NCBI GenBank assembly: GCA_916719935.1 | Contig: CAKAPY010000103.1 | Coordinates: forward strand, 1 to 5,683 | Length of the DNA stretch: 5,683 bases | Reading direction: 5' to 3' | DNA from: an uncultured Actinomyces sp. | Lineage (GTDB): Bacteria > Actinomycetota > Actinomycetes > Actinomycetales > Actinomycetaceae | Shown: positions 1 to 5,683 of the stretch, piece after piece | How the letters are laid out: each line of letters opens with the position of its first letter | Numbering within the stretch: position 1 is the stretch's first letter | The notes under the pieces: model-generated | The model's input: the letters and a program-made list of their open reading frames with translations, nothing else | Databases searched by the model: none | What the model was told of the DNA's origin: nothing | Translations under genes and position numbers: made by a program

Positions 1-566
1 CCATCCGTACGGACGACACTGATCGTGTCACCAGGGTTCACCTGCCGATTAAGTAGGCCGTGGACCTCATCAAAAAGGAATCGGGCATGTGCCGGGCCAT
101 TATGGGGGTCTTTATCCCGTTCTTCGTCATAGACCTTGCTGCCCTGGACGTACTGGTATGCACTCTCAGAAGAAAGATTGAAGCTGGCAGCCGTCACTCC
201 GTTGACGCGAATGTCAACGCTTCCGCTCTCATGATCGGGAAGGCTAAAACGCAGGTCGATCGCGTTTGCGGGAACCTCAGCGGTAAAGTTTACGGACGAA
301 TCCTGCCCCCACAGCTCGACATAGGACTGCTCGCCGGCCTCAATCGCTGTTGAGTCAAGCATTTTGTTGACAGGCAGGCTCTCGTCAAGCGAAACGACGT
401 GTGCACGGTCAAGCCAGCCACGCTCGGCCTCGTAACGGGTATACGGGAAGGAAGCGCCATAGGTCCAGTCCCCATCGTCTGCCACGGCGCCGGTTGCACT
501 CAAGGTGGGAACCATGGCGATAGCGGCAGCGGCGCCGACTGCTCCCACAATCTTTTGGTGTTTCAT
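1..566 (-). CDS. Secreted protein with CBM6/35-like domain, probable carbohydrate-active enzyme (3' end beyond window)
   Basis: This is an open frame from ATG at 566-564 to the left edge: 188 full codons with no stop, so the protein is incomplete at its C terminus. Residues 1-29 form a classic signal peptide: a short basic start (MKHQK), an Ala/Val/Ile-rich core and an AVA cleavage site before Asp30, so the product should be exported. From Tyr45 the sequence resembles a beta-sandwich carbohydrate-binding module of the CBM6/CBM35 type: a YEAE opening (45-48), SYVELWG (81-87), a VNFTAEVP...DLRFSLPD strand pair (92-110), IRVNG (119-123) and FLFDEVHGLL (163-172). From memory, domains like this lead secreted polysaccharide-degrading enzymes, often with a beta-helix catalytic part downstream, but no catalytic domain is visible here. 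The start is supported by AAAGGAAG at 583-576, nine bases before the ATG. No convincing promoter was found upstream. The exact enzyme family is inference. Confidence 0.82.
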   Translation of the reverse strand, partial: MKHQKIVGAVGAAAAIAMVPTLSATGAVADDGDWTYGASFPYTRYEAERGWLDRAHVVSLDESLPVNKMLDSTAIEAGEQSYVELWGQDSSVNFTAEVPANAIDLRFSLPDHESGSVDIRVNGVTAASFNLSSESAYQYVQGSKVYDEERDKDPHNGPAHARFLFDEVHGLLNRQVNPGDTISVVRTD

Positions 567-653
567 GAAGAAGTTCTTCCTTTACATCGGTCAACGACGT
601 TAATGACTTGAAGGCGAACGCGCCTAGCCACTCCCGTCGATCCTGAATATTCG

Positions 654-701
654 ATAGACCGCTTCCATATTGTCTTCACTGATCATTAAGGAATGGTCTA
701 T
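654..701. repeat. Interrupted inverted repeat upstream of the secreted-protein gene
   Basis: ATAGACC (654-660) is the exact inverse of GGTCTAT (695-701). Inside it, TTCC (663-666, plus strand) and GGAA (690-693) form a second short pair, so a transcript from the minus strand could fold into a two-part stem with a 23-base loop. It lies 88-135 bases upstream of the ATG at 566. It could be a leader hairpin or an operator, or chance. The match is short, so confidence is low. Confidence 0.3.
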
Positions 702-782
702 TGGGCTTTAAGATTAGGGGCGCTTTGTGAGAACGGGTATAAAGGAATCTCGAGTCAACCTTGTCATCTACTCCACGAACTC

Positions 783-859
783 TGCGCAAATTCTTATGGC
801 TCACTTAGAGATTCTGATGCGCATAATTTAGCGGATTTGCGCGCAAACTGATGCGCATC
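783..859. repeat. Cluster of TGCGCA palindromes with an 11-base direct repeat
   Basis: TGCGCA occurs at 783-788, 818-823 and 852-857, start to start 35 and 34 bases apart. Between the last two lies the perfect 12-base palindrome TTTGCGCGCAAA (836-847). The second and third copies sit in an exact 11-base direct repeat CTGATGCGCAT (814-824 and 848-858), and GATGCGCATC (850-859) is itself palindromic. Even-spaced palindromes like these fit a multi-site operator for a dimeric regulator. The nearest gene they could serve is the secreted protein starting at 566, about 220 bases away. The function is inferred from pattern only. Confidence 0.4.
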
Positions 860-1149
860 GATGCGTAACGAATCTTTGCTTCAGGTTGCTCAGAAAGCAG
901 GCTTCTCGAAGCCTTGGAAGCGAATATTCACCAAGTTATTTTTCTGGAAATATCTCTTTCAAAGAATTATTACTTTATTCAGCTCGCAGAAACGACAGGA
1001 TCAGAGGAGAAGTTATAGAGCTCCGCTGAGACAACCTAGTAAGAACCGTAAGATACCCTGAAGGCGCATACAGCATGAAGGAATACTCTCCAGAAGCTCG
1101 CCCCTAATTTGCTCAGATTCTAGCCACTGATCAATTCTGTGAAACTCTG

Positions 1150-1773
1150 TTAACGAGCCAAATTCCCAATAGCACGAGCAATGGCTTGTCCGAGTAAATA
1201 AAACTTGCGAAGCTCCTTGCAGTCAGAAGAGAAATCAGGATTTGGACCTACTTCGGGTACGGGCCAGAGCCCTGAGTTCGAAATCAAAACCTCATACCGC
1301 TCGCTATATTTTGGACGGGTATCATCATCAGAACTGTAGACAAGCCTTAAAGTACCTGTTTTCGGCATCCCCATTTCTTGGCGATTTTGGGATTTATCTG
1401 CTTCAATCCGCCAGAACGAACGAATCGAAGCCCCCGGAGGAAGAGTACGAGACGTTTCAAACATTTGTCGAAGTGAAGTGACAATATCATCTTCATGCTC
1501 GGGCCAAGCAGAAAAATCAACACGAAGGTCCCGTGCATTACTCTTTCCAGTATTGGTGATCCTTATGTCATAACATGACAGACCGGCAAGCCCAGGAAGT
1601 ATCTCAACGAATACATAGGGACGTGTCTGAGCAATACTGTCTCGACGTGCCTGCTCATTTGCACGTTGCGACGCAACCATCGTTCTACGACCGACCCATG
1701 CAGCGGTAATTGCAGTTATCAGAAGCCCAAGATCAATAAAAAGCTTTATACATTCAATAGCGCCTTCGCTCAT
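1150..1773 (-). CDS. Hypothetical protein with one N-terminal membrane helix and a probable beta-sandwich domain
   Basis: I do not recognise this 207-residue protein as a named family. Residues about 9-27 are a single hydrophobic helix (LFIDLGLLITAITAAWV) followed at once by Arg-Arg, which by the positive-inside rule puts the C-terminal part in the cytoplasm. Residues 28-50 are a polar, probably helical linker (SQRANEQARRD). From Arg51-Pro52 to about 165 the pattern is beta-rich: YVFVEI, YDIRITNTGKSNARDLRVDF, PPGASIRSFWRI, GTLRLVYSSDD, YEVLIS. This recalls Ig-like or CARDB-like sandwiches, where an N-T-G turn precedes a D-L-R-V strand. Residues 184-206 may form an amphipathic helix. The ATG at 1773-1771 has only a weak ribosome binding site. 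The DNA is AT-richer than its neighbours: lines 1321-1380 and 1441-1500 count 25 and 23 G+C of 60. No partner gene is adjacent and no downstream terminator hairpin is evident. It may be an accessory or transferred gene. The coding call is likely, the function unknown. Confidence 0.75.
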   Translation of the reverse strand: MSEGAIECIKLFIDLGLLITAITAAWVGRRTMVASQRANEQARRDSIAQTRPYVFVEILPGLAGLSCYDIRITNTGKSNARDLRVDFSAWPEHEDDIVTSLRQMFETSRTLPPGASIRSFWRIEADKSQNRQEMGMPKTGTLRLVYSSDDDTRPKYSERYEVLISNSGLWPVPEVGPNPDFSSDCKELRKFYLLGQAIARAIGNLAR

Positions 1774-1837
1774 GTTTCATATCGTTTCACGTACCAGCCT
1801 TCATCAGCAACTATCCTCATATGCCTGCTAGCGAGGC

Positions 1838-1876
1838 AAAACAAAAGTGCTGGGCTCTCCGAGGAGAGCCCAGCAC
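1838..1876 (-). terminator. Intrinsic terminator of ssrA
   Basis: GTGCTGGGCTCTCC (1847-1860) and its perfect inverse at 1863-1876 form a GC-rich stem of 12-14 base pairs. Read on the minus strand, it is followed directly by TTTTGTTTT (1846-1838), the U-run of a Rho-independent terminator. It begins nine bases beyond the mature tmRNA 3' end. On the plus strand there is no T-run after the stem, so it acts for minus-strand transcription. It also separates ssrA transcription from the 207-residue gene downstream. Confidence 0.93.
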
Positions 1877-1884
1877 CCTAAAAG

Positions 1885-2256
1885 TGGAGATGGGGGGAAT
1901 CGAACCCCCGTCCAACAGCCGACCCCGAGGTCTTCTCCGAGCGCAGTCTGCGAGTTATTTCTCAGCCCCTGGCATCATGCAGACCTGCTACCAGATAGGC
2001 TCAGTTGATTGAGTGTCGGAGCCGTCCTACCAACACGAACGGCACCCAGTGGCTTCCTAGACGACGCCAGACACCGGACCGGAAGCAGCTTCCGGGCTGA
2101 CGGACTAAAGGTTCACGCGGCAATCAGGCGGCGAGAACGTAGTCGGTGCGATTCTGTTCGGCACCTATTGGTTTGCACACATCGTTAACGAGTAGAGCAT
2201 GCCTCCTCGGCTCGCTTCCCCTCGATCGACGACCGCTGTCGAAACCGATCATCCCC
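1885..2256 (-). ncRNA. ssrA: tmRNA (transfer-messenger RNA)
   Basis: This is the one-piece trans-translation RNA, which rescues ribosomes stalled on broken mRNAs and adds a degradation tag. The mature form spans 372 bases. The 5' end GGGGATG (2256-2250) pairs with CATCTCC (1892-1886) as a 7-pair acceptor stem. The third pair is G-U, the identity element for alanyl-tRNA synthetase, and the discriminator is A (1885). The T arm is GGGGG, TTCGATT, CCCCC (1909-1893), and the D-like loop holds GGTTTCGAC just after the 5' strand. The tag frame lies at 2162-2124, preceded by the conserved-looking GCAAACCAATAGGT. The three bases after the discriminator are CTT, so CCA is not encoded and must be added after transcription. 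The ends were placed from base pairing. SmpB, the protein partner, is not in the window. Confidence 0.97.
2124..2162 (-). other. tmRNA proteolysis-tag reading frame
   Basis: Reading from the resume codon GCC (2162-2160) gives AEQNRTDYVLAA and then TGA (2126-2124). The length of 12 residues, the RTDY core and the LAA end match actinobacterial tags. The terminal Ala-Ala is the part recognised by ClpXP-type proteases in the known system. The resume codon was chosen by likeness to other actinobacterial tmRNAs, where GCC follows an AATAAGC-type sequence. Confidence 0.92.
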
Positions 2257-2310
2257 TATTGAGTTCTTCACTCTCCGGCGTTCTACCACCACGGCAGCAC
2301 AAACACCGGA
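2257..2310 (-). other. Predicted 5' leader of the tmRNA precursor
   Basis: Counting about seven bases from the -10 box puts the transcript start near 2310, leaving about 54 bases before the mature 5' end at 2256. The leader starts with TCCGGTG, which can pair with CGCCGGA (2279-2273) around a 23-base loop. RNase P would be expected to remove this leader, as for other tmRNA precursors. The start point is inferred from the promoter and not measured. Confidence 0.4.
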
Positions 2311-2316
2311 CTTGAA

Positions 2317-2345
2317 ATCATACGTCCCCGCAGCTGAGCTGGCAA
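2317..2345 (-). promoter_or_regulatory. Sigma70-type promoter for ssrA
   Basis: On the minus strand, TTGCCA (2345-2340) and TATGAT (2322-2317) are separated by exactly 17 bases. Each box differs from the consensus TTGACA/TATAAT in two or one positions. It lies about 60 bases before the mature tmRNA 5' end and only about 20 bases past the stop of the upstream Pip gene. It therefore gives ssrA its own strong, probably constitutive, transcription. Confidence 0.75.
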
Positions 2346-2364
2346 GAAGAAACCCAAGGAGGCT

Positions 2365-4569
2365 CTACATGAGCTTTGTGGACTCTAACTTCTCAACCAA
2401 GAGTCGGTTCTTCTTGATGAGGAAGGGACGAAGCCCCAATCCCAATATCGCCGCAAACAGGGCAAAGGCACCTAGTAACAGCATTGCGTCAAGATATTCA
2501 TTACCCGAATACCCCGCAATCGAAGCGCGCAGCGCCGTGATCCCATGCGTTGCGGGAAGATACGGCGAAATTGCCCGGAAGAAACTCGGCAGAATATCCA
2601 AGGGGAACGCGCCACCGGAAGCCGAAATCTGGAGCACCAAAAACAGCACGCCCAATGCCTTCCCCGCGTTCCCGAAAGTCGCAATGAAGGTATAGAGAAG
2701 GAAGGAGAACACGAAAGCCATAAGCCATCCCGCACACATGAACTCCCACGGGTGAGAGTGTTGGACCTTCAGGAAGAAGAGCTCACCCAGGCACAGAATC
2801 GTCGCCTGAATAAGGGCGATCAGCCCAAAAATAAGGTAGCGTCCAAGGAAGCCTTCCCACAGCTTCACCTCGCGGCCCTTGAAATAGAGCGCAGTCGGAT
2901 GTGTTTCTTCAAGCCCGTCAGCGACATTCTCGGCAGTGACATCACTGCGCAGAGCAACAATCATCAGCACCGAGCCAACCCACAGCGCCAGTGCGGTGTA
3001 CAAAGGCGCCATCTGCGAGCCAAAGTTCTCCACCGGATACACCGGAATTGTCTCGATCCCCACCGGTGCTGCTAGCGCGATTGCGAGCGCCTGAGGATCC
3101 GAACCAATGATCGTTCGAACCTGGGCAAGATTCCCACCGTTGAGTGCGTCAGTGAGCTTCGTATGGATCGTCGCTAGTTTTTCCGAGGCCTCGCGCAGGT
3201 TGGTCCCGATATTCCTGAAGGAGCTTTGAAGTTTCGCCAGCCCCTCGCGCACTCCCGTTGAACCGTCTCCGACTTGAGAACTCGCTGCGGAAAGCTGATT
3301 GCGAAGCGAGGCCATCGAAGATGTCGCAGAATTCATCGTCTGAGAAAGCTGCTCCAACTGTGGGCGCAACGTCGATTCAACATCAGACTTGAGGGTTCCA
3401 ACGGCCATTTTCGCCTGTTCGATGAGGCTCTTCACGTCTTGATGATTCGCGGCTGCCGCTGCCCCGTTCTTTTCCATGTCATCAGCAAGCTTATTCATCG
3501 CATTCTGCAGCGCGCTCAGACGGTCAGCAGAAGCTTGCAGGCGATCCAGAACATCTTGAGAAATAGGTGTTCCCGGAAGATTTGCCAGCGTTTCCTTCAC
3601 ATGCAGGTACTGCGTTGCTTGATTGCCCACCGCCTCGGCCTGAGAGCGCAAGGTCGCCACGGCCGAAGTTACGGTGTTCCCACCTTGGGAATAAACAGCG
3701 TCAATCGACGAAGACAGGGAGTCCAAGGAACTAGCCGATGCACTCACCGCTGAAGAGAGAGCAGAAGCAGCCTGCGAGGCACCAGAAGAGATCTGCGCAA
3801 TCGATGAGGAAGCCGTGTTTCCTGCATTGGAAAGCGGATCCTTCGCCTGCGCGGCATTATTAATCATCGTCTGCGTAGAATCCACAAGCTGAATGGACGA
3901 GCCAATAAGCCCCGCATAGGCATCTGCGCTCGCCGCCGCATTCGACAGACGCGTCGAGGTCGTCTCCAGACGTGAATTGAGCGCCTGAATCCCTCGAAGG
4001 TTACTGGGATCGGAAAGCGAATTGGAAAGCGAGGAGGCAGTATCGACAGCAATCTCAGCCAAAGTCTGGGCAAAAGCTTGATTGATCTGAGCGGAAACAT
4101 GTTCTGCTCCCTGCCCTGCAATCTTCGGACTCAAACCGTTCTTCTTCTCGTTGATGTAGTAGGTCAGCGGGGTGCTGTGCGCATCCGAGGAAAAGAAAGT
4201 CATCATTTCGCGCGAGAAATCCTGAGGAATCACGACCGCCGCGTAATACTCGCCCGACCGAGTCTTTTCAATTGCCTGCGTTTCACTATCAACAACCCAG
4301 TCGAATTGCTCATTCGCGCGCAGCGCGGCAACAACCTGATCGCCAATATTGATCTTCAAAGGCACCAGATCCGACTTATACCCCTCATCGCTATTGGCAA
4401 TTGCGATTCGAAGATTCTTTGTATTCGCGAAAGGATCCCACGAGGCTGCGATGTTGAACCACGCAAAAATCGACGGAAGAACAACCAACCCCAAGACAAC
4501 AACCATGGAGATGATCGAGCGATGAGCACGATGGAGATCAGCCCGGAAAATCCGCCACACAGCTTTCAC
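2365..4569 (-). CDS. YhgE/Pip family membrane protein (complete)
   Basis: This 734-residue protein has the standard architecture of the YhgE/Pip family (phage infection protein, related to EsaA/YueB of Firmicutes). One membrane helix lies at about 20-40 (ending LPSIFAWFNI), followed by the family's WDPF...LRIAIANSDEGY segment (44-64). An extracellular region of about 480 residues then runs to about 520, with YYAAVVIPQDFS (108-119) and a long Ser/Ala/Gln-rich coiled-coil-like stretch (about 165-480). The C-terminal ABC-2-type permease part starts at YPVENFGSQMAPLYTALALW (511-530) and has helices at about 524-541, 577-600, 611-633, 637-655 and 694-716, ending ESTKLM. Family members act as phage receptors, type VII secretion parts or putative exporters; the substrate here is unknown. 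The start is GTG (4569-4567), overlapping the upstream TGA by four bases, with AAGGGAG six bases before it. No ATPase or regulator is in view. Confidence 0.93.
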   Translation of the reverse strand: MKAVWRIFRADLHRAHRSIISMVVVLGLVVLPSIFAWFNIAASWDPFANTKNLRIAIANSDEGYKSDLVPLKINIGDQVVAALRANEQFDWVVDSETQAIEKTRSGEYYAAVVIPQDFSREMMTFFSSDAHSTPLTYYINEKKNGLSPKIAGQGAEHVSAQINQAFAQTLAEIAVDTASSLSNSLSDPSNLRGIQALNSRLETTSTRLSNAAASADAYAGLIGSSIQLVDSTQTMINNAAQAKDPLSNAGNTASSSIAQISSGASQAASALSSAVSASASSLDSLSSSIDAVYSQGGNTVTSAVATLRSQAEAVGNQATQYLHVKETLANLPGTPISQDVLDRLQASADRLSALQNAMNKLADDMEKNGAAAAANHQDVKSLIEQAKMAVGTLKSDVESTLRPQLEQLSQTMNSATSSMASLRNQLSAASSQVGDGSTGVREGLAKLQSSFRNIGTNLREASEKLATIHTKLTDALNGGNLAQVRTIIGSDPQALAIALAAPVGIETIPVYPVENFGSQMAPLYTALALWVGSVLMIVALRSDVTAENVADGLEETHPTALYFKGREVKLWEGFLGRYLIFGLIALIQATILCLGELFFLKVQHSHPWEFMCAGWLMAFVFSFLLYTFIATFGNAGKALGVLFLVLQISASGGAFPLDILPSFFRAISPYLPATHGITALRASIAGYSGNEYLDAMLLLGAFALFAAILGLGLRPFLIKKNRLLVEKLESTKLM

Positions 4570-5683
4570 TTTTCGCTCCCTTCTTCCGTATCTTCCTCAT
4601 TGCCGAGGCGATGCTTCCCCAGTTGCGCAGCGGAAGCCCTTACTCCGTGGAGTCTGCGACGCAGCAAGGAGTGCACATCAGAATCAATCATCGAGGTGAG
4701 CAACTGCTGACGCGCCAAAGATTCACGAATGTATTCCAGGGCAATGAGGAAAGTGATAATCACAAGAATCCAGACAATCCACAGCCCTAGAAGGAGTGGG
4801 ACTTCGGCAACGCTCGCAACGGAGAGAACTGCGAGGACCGCAGGAATCACGATTCCCACAACTAGAGCAGTCCGGCGAATCTTCGGATAACGCCGTTCAA
4901 AATTACGCGCACGACGGGTCACCGAACGCGAATACCCATCGTGATCGGCAAGGACGGCAACGATCTGAGAAAGACGGTAACGCGAGGACGGAAGATGCGT
5001 GGCCTCGGCAAGGAACAATCCCGAACGAGACAGATCTCGGCTCACCATCGCATTGAGGTTGACCAAGAAAGGACGAACCAACAAGCCCAAGGCGAAAGCG
5101 ATAAGAACGTGGATTCCCAGCACTGCAATCGCCCTCAGGTACGCGTGCCCGTAGAAGCCGCCAACGGTCTCACGCATCGCGTTAATCCCATAAGTGAAGG
5201 GAAAAAGCGGGTGGAGGAAACGGAAGAAAGAAGGCATCATCTCGATGGGATACAAGCCCGCCGCTCCGGGGATCTGAAGGACCACAATGATGACACACAG
5301 GCCCTTACCGATATGTTGGAAGCAGGTCGCCAACATGTAGATCACGGAAAGGAACACCAAAGAAACAAGGACAGCAGTCCCCACAAAGGCCAGTTTCGAG
5401 ACCGTTTGGACCCCGATCACCAGATCGCCGATGGAGACGACCAGGGCTTGCCCAATCGCGAATAGAGCCAAGAGCATCCAACGTGACATGTACTTTTGCG
5501 CCGAGGTCATGGAGCCGACGCCCTCTTCATCGACCTCAAGCTTGAGAATGATTACGAGTGCGAAGGCACCGATCCACAGAGAAAGGTTCGTGAAGAGCGG
5601 TGCCATTGCGGAACCATATGTAGCAACCGGGAAAACAGTCTGGGTTGTAATCGATGTCGGGGCAGCCATGAATTCCGCGATTT
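4566..5683 (-). CDS. YhgE/Pip family membrane protein with extra C-terminal membrane domain (5' part beyond window)
   Basis: Only the C-terminal part is present. An in-frame ATG at 5669 is probably not the start. The four codons before it (IAEF) stay open, and IAEFMAAP...VFPVATYGSAMAPLF aligns with IALAAPVG...VYPVENFGSQMAPLY at about 497-524 of the neighbouring Pip protein, so several hundred N-terminal residues lie outside the window. Counting from that Met, membrane helices occur at about 25-43, 63-87, 92-114, 122-143 and 176-201, with PSFFRFLHPLFPFTYGINAMRE (146-167) matching PSFFRAISPYLPATHGITALRA in the partner. The usual family end falls near LSRSGLF (213-219). Here about 148 more residues follow: a basic stretch (YPKIRR, 261-266), two membrane helices (about 267-287 and 291-313) and a charged tail ending EEDTEEGSEK. 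The TGA (4568-4566) overlaps the GTG of the next gene, indicating one operon and possibly a heteromeric complex. Confidence 0.9.
   Translation of the reverse strand, partial: IAEFMAAPTSITTQTVFPVATYGSAMAPLFTNLSLWIGAFALVIILKLEVDEEGVGSMTSAQKYMSRWMLLALFAIGQALVVSIGDLVIGVQTVSKLAFVGTAVLVSLVFLSVIYMLATCFQHIGKGLCVIIVVLQIPGAAGLYPIEMMPSFFRFLHPLFPFTYGINAMRETVGGFYGHAYLRAIAVLGIHVLIAFALGLLVRPFLVNLNAMVSRDLSRSGLFLAEATHLPSSRYRLSQIVAVLADHDGYSRSVTRRARNFERRYPKIRRTALVVGIVIPAVLAVLSVASVAEVPLLLGLWIVWILVIITFLIALEYIRESLARQQLLTSMIDSDVHSLLRRRLHGVRASAAQLGKHRLGNEEDTEEGSEK
4576..4582 (-). promoter_or_regulatory. Ribosome binding site fixing a GTG start
   Basis: AAGGGAG on the minus strand lies six bases before GTG at 4569-4567, inside the last codons of the upstream Pip gene. 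It supports the overlapping GTG as the true start and suggests that translation of the second gene is coupled to the first. Confidence 0.7.

Larger units (their letters stand above)
567..1149. other. Gene-free AT-rich intergenic region
   Basis: About 580 bases lie between the stop of the 207-residue gene and the start of the secreted-protein gene, both on the minus strand. I see no convincing gene. The longest frame (plus strand, 861-1061, 66 residues, Lys/Arg/Phe-rich) lacks a ribosome binding site and matches nothing I recognise. Composition is low in places: line 961-1020 counts 22 G+C of 60. The region holds a cluster of TGCGCA-containing palindromes (783-859), an interrupted inverted repeat (654-701) and a small hairpin (AGGCTTC/GAAGCCT, about 899-914) with no T-run, so the hairpin is not an intrinsic terminator. 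It probably contains the promoter of the secreted-protein gene, but no well-matched -35/-10 pair stands out. Confidence 0.6.

Noticed and set aside
861..1061. Plus-strand 66-residue Lys/Arg/Phe-rich frame
   Set aside because: There is no ribosome binding site, the start lies in the palindrome cluster, and the composition looks like translated AT-rich noncoding DNA.
975..1076. Minus-strand 33-residue frame with GGAGAG nine bases before its ATG
   Set aside because: It is too short, has no recognisable motif and shows nothing beyond the ribosome-binding-like site to support it.
713..1108. Ten-base inverted pair ATTAGGGGCG (713-722) and CGCCCCTAAT (1099-1108), considered as element ends
   Set aside because: The match does not extend beyond ten bases, there is no transposase or target duplication, and a chance match of this length is plausible in nearly 600 bases.
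1885..1909. Possible att site at the ssrA 3' end
   Set aside because: No second copy of this sequence and no integrase gene is present in the window, so an attachment site cannot be supported.
1821..2012. Plus-strand 63-residue frame containing GGIEPPSNSRPR
   Set aside because: It is the reverse complement of the ssrA 3' end and terminator. This peptide is a familiar false translation of tRNA-like T arms.
2369..2695. Plus-strand frame with a perfect AAGGAGG (2356-2362) six bases before ATG at 2369, about 109 codons
   Set aside because: It lies wholly antisense to the conserved C-terminal part of the Pip protein, and its translation has no recognisable domain or hydrophobic pattern. The ribosome-binding-like site is probably chance.
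3700..3990. Ser/Ala-rich repetitive coding stretch in the Pip protein, considered as a tandem repeat
   Set aside because: The DNA shows no fixed period. The pattern is the normal low-complexity coiled-coil-like region of this family.

Overview
The window looks like chromosomal DNA of a moderate-GC actinobacterium, most likely from the Actinomycetaceae (Actinomyces/Schaalia/Trueperella-like). The evidence is an actinobacterial-type tmRNA whose tag reads AEQNRTDYVLAA, a tandem pair of YhgE/Pip membrane proteins, and mixed GC (sampled lines of the Pip genes count 57-65% G+C). The genus cannot be fixed from this sequence. All supported genes lie on the minus strand, so the window reads from right to left.

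Layout from right to left. (1) 5683-4566 is the 3' part of a YhgE/Pip-type membrane protein gene that begins outside the window and carries an unusual extra C-terminal membrane domain. (2) 4569-2365 is a second, complete YhgE/Pip protein of 734 residues. Its GTG start overlaps the TGA of the first gene (GTGA), so the two are probably co-transcribed and translationally coupled. (3) 2345-2317 is a sigma70-type promoter (TTGCCA, 17 bases, TATGAT) just beyond the stop of the second Pip gene. It drives ssrA at 2256-1885, followed by a strong intrinsic terminator at 1876-1838. (4) 1773-1150 encodes an unrecognised 207-residue protein with one N-terminal membrane helix, in noticeably AT-richer DNA. 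(5) 1149-567 is a gene-free, AT-rich stretch with clustered palindromes. (6) 566-1 is the 5' part of a secreted protein with a signal peptide and a carbohydrate-binding-module-like domain, running off the left edge. It has no in-window stop codon.

The two Pip proteins probably work together at the membrane. ssrA is the housekeeping trans-translation RNA with its own promoter and terminator. The AT-rich segment on the 3' side of ssrA, with an orphan membrane protein, fits accessory DNA at a known integration hotspot, but no integrase or duplicated ssrA end is visible. I found no clear new defence or mobile system. The least ordinary items are the C-terminal extension on the first Pip protein, the orphan 207-residue protein and the palindrome cluster at 783-859.
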